Shown here: positions 1-9,110 of the stretch, piece by piece
How positions within the stretch are numbered: the stretch's first letter is position 1
Layout: every line of letters begins with the position of its first letter
From: Cytobacillus dafuensis
GTDB taxonomy: Bacteria; Bacillota; Bacilli; Bacillales; Cytobacillaceae
Assembly (NCBI RefSeq): GCF_007995155.1
Contig: NZ_CP042593.1
Location: 2,832,001 to 2,896,000 of the forward strand
Length of the DNA: 64,000 nucleotides
Direction of reading: 5' to 3'
Made by a program: the position numbers and the translations under genes
Notes under the pieces: model-generated
The model's database searches: none
Told to the model about the DNA's origin: nothing
What the model saw: only the letters and a program-made list of their open reading frames with translations

Positions 1-1849
1 CTTTTGCTTTTTCCAACTCCTTCTCAACTTCTTTAGCTACATGGGGAAGCGGCATATTAGGCTTAACAATCGATATACCGGCAGAAATAGAAACTTCTTT
101 ATTCAGCCCTGCAAAACTATAAAACTTTTGTCTAACTTCTTTCGCGGCTTCCATAATTTCACTCCATGGACCGATAAAAAATAAATCATCTCCCCCGGAA
201 AAGACAGTATAAATTCTTTTATATTTTGTGCATAATAGATCGTTAATTCCGCCTGAAAAGAATCGTTCAAGCTGCTTGCTTAACATAACGATATGCATGA
301 GGGAAAAGGATTGCTGCTTTCTTTCATTGATTAAACCAACTGAAAACAGCATCCCTAAACGATCTACATCTGCCTTGAAATATCCAATTAAATGCTTTCC
401 TTTACTGAATGCTGACAGCTGACTGAAGGTTAGTGGACTGTTGAGTTTACATTCCTCATTTAAATCTTTTAAATTAAGATTTTCACAATCTTCTTTCGAA
501 GCCAGTGGAATAAAGTTTGCCATCCATTTCCCCTGGATTGGCGTATCGATTTTCAATAAAGGAGATTGATTCCACGATTGGATCAAATAAGTATTCTCAT
601 CAGCATCGGATCCACTTTCTGCTAATTCTACACAAATATCATTTCCCAAATCGACGGACCGTTTATTTCTCAGCTTGGAATAAGGCCCTTTTTTAAACAG
701 TAAATAATTAGTCTTTGGCAGGATTTGACCGATTTTTTCATCTAAGCTGCAGTATTCACAAATGTCTTCACCGCTTTGTTTCGGAAACTTATAGCAGCTT
801 TCACAAGGAACATGTTTCTTAAAACTGTTATGAATAAAACATGATTCTATCCATCCTTCCTCATCCATTATTTGCACATTGAACGGCTGTCCCTTAACAA
901 TTTGCAACATCTCATGCAAATTCGATAAAACATCTGGAAAATTACTCCACAATTCAAAAGGAGATACTTCCATCTCTGCTGTATTTAAGCTAATGGATCC
1001 ATGAAAACGTTGGTAAAAATAGTTATTGGTGCTATTTTTCCAACACTCTAGTGACTCATTCCCAGGGATGAGTGCATAGAATATACCACCTGCTGACAGT
1101 ACTAGATTGTGAATCGGCATCTTCGTATCCAATAAAAGACGGTGGGCCGATGATTCTGCAAGCAATCCCAGCGCAAAGCTTCTAGCCCTGAGCCTTTTTG
1201 CTACATTTCCAGTACCGATACGGGCAATATCAAATAAATAGGATTGGATTCCCGATACATCGCCGAGTACAATTTTTAATGTATGATGATCTCTTAATGC
1301 AATGATGATCGCACTTAGTGTTTTTAAGTATTCTGCAAGAGAAATAAAAGGATATTTAGCACCCGCGGCAATAGATGTCAGCCAGAGCTCAGCCCAGGCA
1401 AAAAATTGGGATATTCTTACTTCGCTGTCTGCCTGTAATGCATCGGACAAAAATCGGTGAAAAGAATCACCAATCTTCTCCCAATATTTATATAAATCCT
1501 TATGATTTGGTCTGGATACAGAAGGATAATAGACAGGTTTATCCCATTGCTCAGGTTCATAATAGGTCATACGGCGGCCCGCTTCTTCCTGAAATAAATG
1601 AAGATGACTAAAAATTGATTCAAGAGCCGTTGGATGTTCATCAATTATGTCTTCAATTTGTTGATAGAAGCTGATCTGTGAATCTGGATGATCCCAGCTG
1701 CAAATCCACTCTTCCCCCCATGGGATTTCGGCTATTTTGTTTTTACATGCCATTGCCTGTATAGGAGCGTAGATCTTCAACCTGGCATAAAGGGCATAAA
1801 GAACAGTGTATTCTGCCCTTTTGATAAAAACATCCTTATCAAAGCTCAT
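1..1849 (-). CDS. cas10: Type III CRISPR Cas10 (Csm1-like), 3' end beyond window
   Basis: Large subunit of a type III CRISPR effector, which makes cyclic oligoadenylate when target RNA is bound. The frame is open from ATG at 1849 (SD-like GAAGGG upstream) to the window edge, about 616 codons. Seen in order: GDVSGIQSYLFDIA, which opens the first palm domain; a zinc-binding CESC...CEYC motif; FKADVDRLGMLFSVG; and the cyclase motif VFSGGDDLFF. The N-terminal 150 residues show no HD nuclease motif of the SLLHDIGK kind found in most Csm1 proteins. This copy therefore probably signals through cyclic oligoadenylate without HD DNase activity (inference). Its csm partners would lie at lower coordinates outside the window. 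Family call is firm; subtype III-A versus III-D is not settled. Confidence 0.9.
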   Translation of the reverse strand, partial: MSFDKDVFIKRAEYTVLYALYARLKIYAPIQAMACKNKIAEIPWGEEWICSWDHPDSQISFYQQIEDIIDEHPTALESIFSHLHLFQEEAGRRMTYYEPEQWDKPVYYPSVSRPNHKDLYKYWEKIGDSFHRFLSDALQADSEVRISQFFAWAELWLTSIAAGAKYPFISLAEYLKTLSAIIIALRDHHTLKIVLGDVSGIQSYLFDIARIGTGNVAKRLRARSFALGLLAESSAHRLLLDTKMPIHNLVLSAGGIFYALIPGNESLECWKNSTNNYFYQRFHGSISLNTAEMEVSPFELWSNFPDVLSNLHEMLQIVKGQPFNVQIMDEEGWIESCFIHNSFKKHVPCESCYKFPKQSGEDICEYCSLDEKIGQILPKTNYLLFKKGPYSKLRNKRSVDLGNDICVELAESGSDADENTYLIQSWNQSPLLKIDTPIQGKWMANFIPLASKEDCENLNLKDLNEECKLNSPLTFSQLSAFSKGKHLIGYFKADVDRLGMLFSVGLINERKQQSFSLMHIVMLSKQLERFFSGGINDLLCTKYKRIYTVFSGGDDLFFIGPWSEIMEAAKEVRQKFYSFAGLNKEVSISAGISIVKPNMPLPHVAKEVEKELEKAK

Positions 1850-2572
1850 TTATGATCCCTTCTTTCAAAACAGAAAAATTCATCTTCTGCGAGAAATCTG
1901 TTCAGTGATGTTATTCATACTGGACATAACCGTGCATGCATATCGCACAGCCTTTTCCGACATCAACAATTATTTTGAAATATCATTCAATTTAAAGAGA
2001 AATCCTTGTACTGAAAAAGATTAACGGCAATTCAATAACAACATATTTTTCTAAAAATGCAAATAGTTTCATTTTACCAAATTTATACTTTCTTATTTTT
2101 AATATGATTATAAATATTTCATTTGTTATCTTTAATGGATTTACAGGTCTTCAAAGATAAACCAAAGCAAGTATCAGCCTATTAGTAACCTTAGTTTACT
2201 GTTAAAAAATAGACCTTAGCATACAAATATTGAGACTTAAATCACCCTTCGTTCATCTTCTAAAATAGTCCTAAAAGCCTTATACTGCGTAATAGATGTT
2301 TAAAATGATACAATGAATAAAATGAAGAAAAGTTATATACGCAAGAAAATTACAAGTTGTTAGTATTCTGATATTACTTCTAAATATCTAAATCGAAAAA
2401 CTTCTCATTAAAAGGTTTACAAAATATGGGGTGAAAACCTTGATCCATAAGTGTTAAAATGGTGAAGAACTCGTTTAGAGGATTAACACAATCCACTACA
2501 AACTCTGATCGCTGCAAACATATCTGGTAGAAATAATAAAACCTCGTTTAGAGCATTAATTGTTCTTACAAC
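1850..2572. other. Intergenic stretch without a recognisable gene
   Basis: About 720 bases between cas10 and the menC-like gene. It is strongly AT-rich with no ORF having a credible ribosome site. The only structure I can point to is a pair of similar 34-35 base segments near 2470 and 2543, listed separately as a possible CRISPR remnant. Confidence 0.6.
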
Positions 2573-2577
2573 AAAAC
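2470..2577. CRISPR. Possible two-repeat CRISPR remnant
   Basis: Two segments start with CTCGTTTAGAG, then one differing base, then ATTAA, and both end in ACAAAC or ACAAAAC (2470-2503 and 2543-2577). They are separated by 39 bases. The first contains a short inverted repeat, GGATT/AATCC. Length, spacing and the AAAC-type end fit a repeat-spacer-repeat unit beside a cas10 gene. The 3' half of the second copy is diverged, as terminal repeats often are. With only two copies this could be chance. Confidence 0.25.
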
Positions 2578-2606
2578 AGCCCTTCTCACTTGAGAAGGGC
2601 TGTTTT
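2574..2606. terminator. Rho-independent terminator after the menC-like gene
   Basis: Near-perfect inverted repeat AAAACAGCCCTTCTCA / TGAGAAGGGCTGTTTT with a 2-base loop, flanked by A and T runs. It lies 33 bases past the stop of the minus-strand menC-like gene and could act in both directions. Confidence 0.85.
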
Positions 2607-2638
2607 ATATGATTTTTCAGTTCTCCTTGTATACTCCT

Positions 2639-3745
2639 TTAAGAAAAGGTTTTTTCATTCACAGTAAATGTTTTAATCGTTTCTCTATTCGGTTCATACC
2701 CAATGCCAGGTACATCTGGAACGCTAATATACCCATCCTTTACAACCACTTCTGGGTCAATAATATCCTGTTCCCAATAACGTGATGAGCCTGCCGTATC
2801 TCCGGGTAAAACAAAATTACTTAATGATGTGAGTGCTATATTATGTGCCCTTCCAATGCCAGCTTCAAGCATTCCCCCGCACCAGACAGGAATATTGTGC
2901 TTTTGACAGAGGTTATGGATTCTTTTTGATTCCGTTAAACCGCCGACACGTCCGATTTTAATATTGATGATTTTGCAGCTCCCTATTTCAATCGCCAAAC
3001 GAGTATCCTCATATGAATGTATACTTTCATCTAAACAAACAGGAGTACTAATTTCTTTTTGAAGCTTTGCGTGATCAATGAAATCATCAGAGGCTAATGG
3101 CTGCTCAATCATCATTAATTCAAACTCATCCAGTTTTCTTAAATGATCAATATCTTTAAGTCGGTAAGCTGAGTTGGCATCTGCCATTAGCGGCACATCC
3201 GGGAAGTGTTTTCTTACTTCTCTCAAAACATCTACATCCCAGCCTGGCTTAATCTTCACCTTCATCCGCTTATAGCCTTCAGTGACATACTCATCAATTA
3301 ATTTCAATAAATCATCAACTGTATTCTGAATGCCAATGCTGATGCCTACTTCAATTTTGTTTTTCTCCCCCCCAAGTGCTTTTGCAAGGGAAATTCCTTT
3401 TTCTTGAGCATATAAATCCCAAATGGCCCCCTCAATCGTTGACTTCGCCATATTATTTTTGCGAATATACGAAAAAATATCAGAAACCTCATCAGGATGT
3501 TGAATTTCTTTATTTAATATAGCCGGAATGAGGAAATCCTCAAGCATATGCCAATTGGTTTTTACAGTTTCTTCCGTATACCAAGGTGAATCAAAAGCAA
3601 CAGATTCACCCCATCCGAAATTTCCGCTTTCATCCTTTGCCTCTAGTAAAATAAACTCTTTATCTTGAAAAGTTCCAAAGCTTGTTGCAAATGGGGATTT
3701 CATTCTCATTTTTAAATGACGGAGTGTGACCTCTTTTAACCTCAT
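2639..3745 (-). CDS. menC: o-Succinylbenzoate synthase / N-acylamino acid racemase family
   Basis: Enolase-superfamily enzyme of 368 aa. The family either dehydrates SHCHC to o-succinylbenzoate in menaquinone synthesis or racemises N-acylamino acids. The catalytic set is intact: Lys162-Val-Lys164, metal ligands Asp189, Glu214 and Asp239, and Lys263 in NIKIGRVGG. These positions match the well-studied NSAR/OSBS group. No other men gene is adjacent; the neighbour upstream is a flavin reductase 15 bases away, probably in one transcript. Because of that context a racemase role, alone or together with OSBS activity, is possible. Superfamily call is firm, substrate is not. Confidence 0.85.
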   Translation of the reverse strand: MRLKEVTLRHLKMRMKSPFATSFGTFQDKEFILLEAKDESGNFGWGESVAFDSPWYTEETVKTNWHMLEDFLIPAILNKEIQHPDEVSDIFSYIRKNNMAKSTIEGAIWDLYAQEKGISLAKALGGEKNKIEVGISIGIQNTVDDLLKLIDEYVTEGYKRMKVKIKPGWDVDVLREVRKHFPDVPLMADANSAYRLKDIDHLRKLDEFELMMIEQPLASDDFIDHAKLQKEISTPVCLDESIHSYEDTRLAIEIGSCKIINIKIGRVGGLTESKRIHNLCQKHNIPVWCGGMLEAGIGRAHNIALTSLSNFVLPGDTAGSSRYWEQDIIDPEVVVKDGYISVPDVPGIGYEPNRETIKTFTVNEKTFS

Positions 3746-3760
3746 AAATATTCACCTTTT

Positions 3761-4300
3761 CTATAAATGGCCTAAACCACTTGCCATAAAAACTAGTTCC
3801 TCCGCTAAATCCTCAATGCGCTTTAATACATCTTCATCAACGATTTCATTCGCCTCATTAAAGTGGCTTCCGTTGACATACACATAGCTTGGCGCTACAA
3901 AGGACCTGAAATAACCTGCGATCGGCTTCATTTGATTTTCGACGACTAAATAATGTTGATAAGTCCCTCCATTTGCAACAAACCCCATTACTTTATGACG
4001 AAAAACGGAAGGTGGAACGATATCAAATAAATTTTTCAAAGGTGCTGGGAATGATCCATTGAAAATCGGAAATCCAACAAGATAAAAATCAGCCTCAGAT
4101 ACGGCTTTTATCATATTCTTTGTATCATCATTATATAATTCTGGTTTCCTGCCATCACAGAATTCCATTTGTATATTTCTTAAGTCAAGCAGCTCAGTTT
4201 CAATTTCAGGGTGTTTCTCTTTGATTTCTTTCATCACAGCCTCCACTAAAATCGCTGTCTTTGCTCCCAAAATTGTCCCTGAAATACCTAATATTTTCAT
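3761..4300 (-). CDS. NAD(P)H-dependent FMN reductase family protein
   Basis: Flavodoxin-fold protein of 179 aa. The N-terminal MKILGISGT followed by a Ser/Thr-rich turn is the FMN phosphate loop, and VGFPIFNGSFPAPLKNLFD is the conserved P-[IV]-[FY] flavin segment of SsuE/ChrR-type reductases. I chose the ATG at 4300 because AAGGGAG lies nine bases upstream; the longer frame to 4324 adds eight residues that run through this ribosome site. It probably supplies reduced flavin or acts as a quinone/azo reductase. It is co-oriented with the downstream menC-like gene. Exact substrate unknown. Confidence 0.85.
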   Translation of the reverse strand: MKILGISGTILGAKTAILVEAVMKEIKEKHPEIETELLDLRNIQMEFCDGRKPELYNDDTKNMIKAVSEADFYLVGFPIFNGSFPAPLKNLFDIVPPSVFRHKVMGFVANGGTYQHYLVVENQMKPIAGYFRSFVAPSYVYVNGSHFNEANEIVDEDVLKRIEDLAEELVFMASGLGHL

Positions 4301-4578
4301 TATTCGAAATCTCCCTTCTATCACTCCGTTAGGAATAATTAACCTATCTTAATCTAAAATTATCCTGATTCTTCCTACATTATACAACTACTCATAAGAG
4401 ATTTCTGTTTTCCTGTCTCACAACTAATTATTAATAGCGTAGAAGTTAATCGTGTTCATATAGAAGTGGGGCAAAAGCAATCAAGTTTTGACTAGCAAAC
4501 TCGAGTTTTTTTTCTATCCCATGAATAAAATTCTTTCATTTTACAGAAAATAAGAAAAAAAATTTGGAGGTGAATCAT

Positions 4579-4788
4579 ATGGGGCTAGTAAAAGCTTTTA
4601 ACGAATGGAGAGCAGCTAGATATGAAAACCATGTCTCTCAAATGAAAGAAGTAGATAAGTGTCCGGAATGCTATGGAAGAGGCTTCATGTCATATCCTGT
4701 AAATGAATTCGCCTTTTATGGAAATTCTTTTGATTGTCCAGGGTGCAATGGAAGCGGCCATTTTTCTGATTGGGAGGATCTTAACTAA
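4579..4788 (+). CDS. Small zinc-ribbon protein with two CxxCxGxG motifs
   Basis: Protein of 69 aa with CPECYGRG and CPGCNGSG, the paired motifs of the DnaJ central zinc domain, 25 residues apart. They probably bind one zinc ion. No J-domain is present. The ATG at 4579 follows GGAGGTGA with good spacing; an upstream TTG frame extension overlaps that ribosome site and is rejected. Small stand-alone proteins of this kind occur in Bacillus, but I cannot assign a function. It is a single gene between two minus-strand units. Confidence 0.75.
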   Translation: MGLVKAFNEWRAARYENHVSQMKEVDKCPECYGRGFMSYPVNEFAFYGNSFDCPGCNGSGHFSDWEDLN

Positions 4789-4846
4789 GTCCTTAACTTT
4801 CCAATAAGTCAAGCGAAAAAACATGCGTCTTCTCGCTTGGCTGACA

Positions 4847-6031
4847 CTATTTATTCACAATCACAATTTGATTACCACCTTGTTGCTTTGCTTTGTATAA
4901 CACTTGATCAACGGACTTCTTCAATTCATCAACAGTCCTGCCATGTTCTGGATACATTGCAACGCCAACACTGACTGAAATAAGAATTTCATTATTAGAT
5001 ATTTTGATGGGGTGTTCTCTATAAAATTCTAAGAGTTTATTATAAATTGCCTCAACATCCGATGGAGATTGGATGATCAGCATAAATTCGTCTCCTGCAT
5101 ATCGATAGCCAACAATATGATCATGACAAACACTTTTTATCCCATTTGCTAATTTTTTTAAATACAAATCACCTGTATCATGCCCGAAGTTGTCATTAAT
5201 CCTCTTCAAATGATCAGAATCAATCATCATAAGAGTCATTTTTTCATGACCTTTTTCATTCATAAGCTTTGTTAAATCTTCATGAAAAGCACGGTGATTT
5301 TTCAATCCTGTTAATTCGTCTGTCCTTGACATTAAAAAAATCTTTTTATATAGCCTAGCTGTTCCAATTGAATTGATTACTTGAGATCCAATTATTTGCA
5401 AAAGCTCCTCATGTTCTTTACGATAGGCAAAATCTGATAAGCTTTGAGATGATATAACTCCTCTTACACGATCATCTATGATTACTGGTACAAAAATACA
5501 TGACCTTGATTCCTTCTCTCCAAATTTTGCTTTCGATTCATAGGCTTGCGCTTCTTTTTTCAAATGAATGATTTCTCTTGTTTCAATAACCTTTGAAGTA
5601 TAAGTATCACCCATGTCTACTGTTCTATTTGGATAGATCTTTCCATTTTCCAGCATAATCAGAAATTGAATTTGCTGCTTTTCTTCATTATATAAAGCCA
5701 TGTAAAAGGCATCTGTAGACATTACTTGAGAAACCATTTCGTATGCCTTTTTAAGTAGGATCTCCTCATTCAGCGTCTTGCTGCAAACCTGGGCAAATTC
5801 ATGAAGAATTTTATAATGCTGATTTAGCCATCTCATGTTTTCTATTTGGTCATTAATAACTTGAAGTTCTAAGAGTACTGAATCTATGACCTCTCTATCC
5901 TCTGGATATTCAATATTCTTTTCGATCTCCAAATAATTTTCATTAGAAATGATATCTTTCTCTGTACCGATTTTTTTTAATAATTGGTCAAAGATTCTTA
6001 ATATATAGCGAATACCTTCCATATTTGCCAT
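4847..6031 (-). CDS. GAF-GGDEF diguanylate cyclase
   Basis: Predicted cytoplasmic c-di-GMP synthase of 394 aa. Order: helical N-terminus (about 1-75), GAF-type sensor (about 80-225), then GGDEF domain opening with RTDELTGLKNHRAF and carrying an AGDEF signature at about 312-316. AGDEF is a common active variant of GGDEF. I used the ATG at 6031 (GGAAGTG upstream) rather than a TTG at 6046. The gene is preceded by a c-di-GMP-I riboswitch and terminator, so its own product should feed back on its transcription (inference). An HD-GYP protein lies upstream on the same strand. Confidence 0.9.
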   Translation of the reverse strand: MANMEGIRYILRIFDQLLKKIGTEKDIISNENYLEIEKNIEYPEDREVIDSVLLELQVINDQIENMRWLNQHYKILHEFAQVCSKTLNEEILLKKAYEMVSQVMSTDAFYMALYNEEKQQIQFLIMLENGKIYPNRTVDMGDTYTSKVIETREIIHLKKEAQAYESKAKFGEKESRSCIFVPVIIDDRVRGVISSQSLSDFAYRKEHEELLQIIGSQVINSIGTARLYKKIFLMSRTDELTGLKNHRAFHEDLTKLMNEKGHEKMTLMMIDSDHLKRINDNFGHDTGDLYLKKLANGIKSVCHDHIVGYRYAGDEFMLIIQSPSDVEAIYNKLLEFYREHPIKISNNEILISVSVGVAMYPEHGRTVDELKKSVDQVLYKAKQQGGNQIVIVNK

Positions 6032-6112
6032 TTTAAACACTTCCAAAAATAGATTTTAAATAGGCTATTAATTATCCTGTTCGACGGAAATGGAATAAAT
6101 TCATTCTTACAC

Positions 6113-6142
6113 AAAAAAAAGATTAATCTGTACCGATTAATC
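6113..6142 (-). terminator. Riboswitch expression-platform terminator
   Basis: On the minus strand a GATTAATC stem (self-complementary arms, GGTACA loop) is followed by eight T residues. It lies between the c-di-GMP-I aptamer and the GGDEF start codon, about 80 bases upstream of the gene. That placement fits a transcriptional on/off decision. Confidence 0.8.
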
Positions 6143-6159
6143 AATGACATGGTTAATGA

Positions 6160-6242
6160 TTTCGGTAACTGGCTGGCATAGTCAATCGACTTTAGCCCCT
6201 TTAGCTTTGCGTCTTCATTTTTCAATGAATTTGCCTTTTCTA
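6160..6242 (-). promoter_or_regulatory. c-di-GMP-I (GEMM) riboswitch aptamer
   Basis: The minus strand reads GGCAAA, then the hairpin TTCATT-GAAA-AATGAA with a GNRA tetraloop, then GACGCAAAGCTA, and ends with TATGCCAGCCAGTTACCG. These are the conserved blocks of the GEMM-I aptamer in the right order: tetraloop, GACGCAAAGC core, and receptor-side GCCAGC...TTACCG. It precedes a GGDEF gene and is followed by an intrinsic terminator. Recognised by eye; a covariance-model search would settle the exact ends. Confidence 0.88.
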
Positions 6243-6390
6243 ATAGATATTATTAAGTTTTTCTGAATTATCCCATAACTTATACTTTAATCATATAGTT
6301 CTTTTTTACCATAGTCAATTCATTTTCAAAAAAAAGGATTTTATAGGAAATTAAACCGTGATATAAGAAAATCTATGATAAATCATGTAA

Positions 6391-6427
6391 TTAAAATGGC
6401 TGCCTAAGCAGATAGGCAGCCATTTAA
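6391..6427. terminator. Terminator after the HD-GYP gene
   Basis: Strong hairpin TTAAATGGCTGCCTA / TAGGCAGCCATTTAA about 70 bases past the HD-GYP stop, with T-rich flanks. It separates the HD-GYP transcript from the riboswitch-controlled GGDEF gene. Confidence 0.75.
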
Positions 6428-6496
6428 TCAAGGTTCGATTATGTTAATTATGTGTAAGCAACTTGAGATATAATTCTCAAATCCCTGAATCTTTTC

Positions 6497-7480
6497 CTAT
6501 CCTTTTTGAAGAACTTCCTTTATTAATAAAGTGGGGTTGGATACTAATGAAACTTCTTCCCCAGATTCGATAAAACGAATGTATGGTCTTTGCATACTCC
6601 CTTTTATCTTTGTGATGATCGCTTCTCTTCCATTATTCATTATCACCCTTGTGCCCGGGATATAGGAAGGAACCACTTCCACAAATAGTTGAACAAGCTC
6701 CATACTAAAATCAGTACCTGCTTTCGTCATAATATATTCCATCACTTCATGAGGCGGCATCTCTTGACTTGATAAGAGATTATCATACATATTAGCAATT
6801 GAACAAATTTGGGCAAATTCATGAATTTGATCTTCTGCTATACCGCGTGGGAAGCCCGTTCCATCTACCTTTTCATGATGCTGATAGGCCATATGAGCAG
6901 AAAGTAAGCTTATTTCTCTTATATTTCGTAAGAAGTTAAATCCAACTAATGGATGCCCAGCATCACTAACCTTAATAGCATTCCCTATATCATGAAGCAA
7001 TGCTCCCATCCCTACATCTTTTAATTGATTAGGGGGAATCTGCTTTTTGTTCGCAAGGTGTAAAGATAAAAGCGCAACATTTACCGCATGAGCATATTCT
7101 CTTAAATCCTCGGCAAGTGAGGTTGTCGGGAATAAAATGATTGCTTTTCGCTTTGAAACCTCTTCCACTAGATTCGAAACAAGCTTTTGCAATGTAATTA
7201 TGGGTAGATTGCCTTTTTGCGCAACATCCTGAAAAGCTTTTTGAATAATTTCAATAGCCGCAATCCAGGTCGTTGCATCAACAATTTCATCCATGGATAT
7301 TCCTTCAGATAGAGCATCCTCAACTAACAAATAGCGTACACCTATTGATTCAAGCCGTTCTAAATATACAGGGTGAATCGTTCTCCCAGCAGCAAGCAGC
7401 ACTCTCCTTTGCCTATCAAAAACAGGACGGGCAAGCTGCATAAAAATTGGATTGTAATCGTCTATGTTTATTAGTCTCAT
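6497..7480 (-). CDS. HD-GYP domain protein, putative c-di-GMP phosphodiesterase
   Basis: Protein of 327 aa. An N-terminal region (1-110) begins MRLINIDDYNPIFMQLARPVF, typical of Bacillus HD-GYP proteins. The HD-GYP domain follows, with LLHDIGN (HD at 163-164) and HHEKVDGTGFPRG at about 201-213; the GYP triplet appears as GFP. Metal ligands look complete, so c-di-GMP or pGpG hydrolysis is likely. Its neighbour is a riboswitch-controlled GGDEF cyclase, which suggests a make-and-break pair. A TATAAT-like box on the minus strand at 7549-7554 is a plausible promoter. Confidence 0.85.
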   Translation of the reverse strand: MRLINIDDYNPIFMQLARPVFDRQRRVLLAAGRTIHPVYLERLESIGVRYLLVEDALSEGISMDEIVDATTWIAAIEIIQKAFQDVAQKGNLPIITLQKLVSNLVEEVSKRKAIILFPTTSLAEDLREYAHAVNVALLSLHLANKKQIPPNQLKDVGMGALLHDIGNAIKVSDAGHPLVGFNFLRNIREISLLSAHMAYQHHEKVDGTGFPRGIAEDQIHEFAQICSIANMYDNLLSSQEMPPHEVMEYIMTKAGTDFSMELVQLFVEVVPSYIPGTRVIMNNGREAIITKIKGSMQRPYIRFIESGEEVSLVSNPTLLIKEVLQKG

Positions 7481-7623
7481 GTTGCGTTCCTACTTTCATT
7501 CATAACATATGTACAATTATTCATTTTCTTCTATGCAAAGCAGAAAAAATTATAACATATTATGTAATACGAGAAAATAGGACATCCGGCTCGTCTTACA
7601 GATTAATGAAAAGATGGAAACTT

Positions 7624-8679
7624 TCATTCAGGAAACAATGCTTCGACAATGTTCCCTTTTCTCCCACTTGTTGTTTCTGCTTGGGATAGCGAATTAAAAA
7701 TAGCCTCTTCTGTTGATTCAGCTGCAGCGGCAAATAGTTGATTCATCATTGGGTGATCATCTCTTATATGCTGAGAGGCTTCAAAAACTTGTTCATTTTG
7801 ATGAAAAACTTTTTGAGCTGTAGAAAATGCGATTACGATATCTCCACTGCCATGGCTAAAATGGCTGCCGGATCGGCCTAATCCAATGCCACAGCGCTTG
7901 GCGACTCTTAGCATCTGCCTATCACTGAGAGGAACATCTGTGGCAAGAACTATGATGATAGAGCCATCAGTCGTTTTGGATACCGCAGTTTCTTGAGTTC
8001 CAAGTCCTGAAAACCGATGGGACGGAAACTCTTCTTTTGATCCAAAATTGCTTAAAACCATACATCCTACTGTGTATTCCTTCCCTTCAATTCCATCAAT
8101 AATAATTCGAGAGGAACTCCCAATTCCACCTTTATATCCAAAGCAGACCATTCCTTTACCTGCTCCAACAGCCCCTTCTGAAGATACGTTTATAGATGCT
8201 TTAGAAATTGCTTCCTTCGCATGATTTGGCTTTACAGGAAAATGCCGAATCGAATTCAAATGGCTATCATTGCATTCTCCAACTACAATATTAATTGTTC
8301 CAGTCGTTTCTCCGATCTCCGGAGTGATATCAAGCATATACTCTAATGTCCCTTGAGTAACGGCTGGAACACCAAAAGTATTCGTAAGCATGATAGGAGA
8401 CTCGATCACACCTAATTCATTTACCTGTACTAATCCCGTTGTTTTTCCAAATCCGTTCAATACATAGCTAGCTGCAACCACTTTTTCTCTAAACAAGTTC
8501 CCTCCGTGGGGAAGGATAGCTGTTACTCCAGTACAGGCATACTCATCTCCCTCTAATGGATGATCAAGTGTAACATGACCAACTTTTACCCCTTCTACAT
8601 CAGTAATACAGTTATTCCTTCCTGTTTTAAGTGCCCCGATTGAGATACCCCTATTTCTAATTTTTTTATTTCTTTGCAT
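7624..8679 (-). CDS. P1 (DmpA/BapA) family aminopeptidase
   Basis: Ntn-hydrolase-like self-processing peptidase of 351 aa, close to the family length of about 340-375. DVEGVKVGHVTL, ATDVPLSDRQ and GRSGSHFSHGSGD are typical family segments. The likely autoproteolysis site and nucleophile lie in GGIGSSSR near residues 184-190, where the new N-terminal Ser becomes the catalytic residue. ATG at 8679 was chosen for its GGAGG; the upstream in-frame ATG overlaps that site. The family releases N-terminal residues from peptides, D-amino acid amides or beta-peptides. It stands as a single gene beside a repeat element. Confidence 0.87.
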   Translation of the reverse strand: MQRNKKIRNRGISIGALKTGRNNCITDVEGVKVGHVTLDHPLEGDEYACTGVTAILPHGGNLFREKVVAASYVLNGFGKTTGLVQVNELGVIESPIMLTNTFGVPAVTQGTLEYMLDITPEIGETTGTINIVVGECNDSHLNSIRHFPVKPNHAKEAISKASINVSSEGAVGAGKGMVCFGYKGGIGSSSRIIIDGIEGKEYTVGCMVLSNFGSKEEFPSHRFSGLGTQETAVSKTTDGSIIIVLATDVPLSDRQMLRVAKRCGIGLGRSGSHFSHGSGDIVIAFSTAQKVFHQNEQVFEASQHIRDDHPMMNQLFAAAAESTEEAIFNSLSQAETTSGRKGNIVEALFPE

Positions 8680-8733
8680 AAATTCCTCCATCTTGTCCTC
8701 ATTTTAGCGTTAATCTAAATACTTTCATTTTAT

Positions 8734-8923
8734 TGGCTATGTTAAGCTTCCCTGTTGATTTCCGCTGCAGGCACTTAGCGATCGCGGGTGGTCCGGAAGC
8801 CTCCTCGTCGAAGAGCGCTCCTGCGGGGTCTTCCTTTGACTCGCTTCTCCCGCAGGAGTCACGCGCCTTCCGCTCCAATCAACAACAAATTAGCATTAAC
8901 AACACTGAGCTATAACACAGCCA
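8734..8923. repeat. MITE-like palindromic element, copy 1
   Basis: About 190 bp, GC-rich inside AT-rich DNA. The ends are inverted repeats: TGGCTATGTTAAGCT at the left and, read on the other strand, TGGCTGTGTTATAGCT at the right. The interior has CTCCTGCGGGG and CCCGCAGGAG as inverted halves. A second, longer copy lies at 48430-48676 and shares GTTGATTTCCGC, CACTTAGCGATCGCGGG and GGTCCG blocks. It has no coding capacity. Confidence 0.8.
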
Positions 8924-9110
8924 TTTTTTAAAATATATTGAGTTAACAAATAGAGATATGATATTAAATATTCGTTATATAAACGAAAAGTATTGAAAAT
9001 GTCTAATTTTTTTTATTTTAACAATAATAATTATAAATGATTTTTGTTATCTCAAATAGTTATATACTTTTCTTAAACACAGTTTCTCTCTGCTTTAAGT
9101 TAAACAAATA
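8924..9110. other. AT-rich intergenic DNA
   Basis: Very AT-rich stretch between the repeat element and the terminator of the azole peptide cluster. No gene or conserved structure seen. Confidence 0.5.

Noticed and set aside
4440..4560. T-box or riboswitch leader ahead of the small zinc protein
   Set aside because: Only a weak inverted repeat and a T run are visible; no conserved leader motif.
4812..4845. Terminator after the small zinc protein
   Set aside because: The AGTCAAGCGA/TCGCTTGGCT pairing has a long loop and no T run, too weak to list.
5998..6225. 75-aa minus-strand ORF upstream of the GGDEF gene
   Set aside because: It covers the c-di-GMP riboswitch and terminator and overlaps the cyclase start; no ribosome site.
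7447..7689. 80-aa Cys-rich plus-strand ORF
   Set aside because: Antisense to the HD-GYP start and the peptidase end; no ribosome site.
8733..8915. 60-aa plus-strand ORF
   Set aside because: Lies entirely inside the MITE-like repeat.
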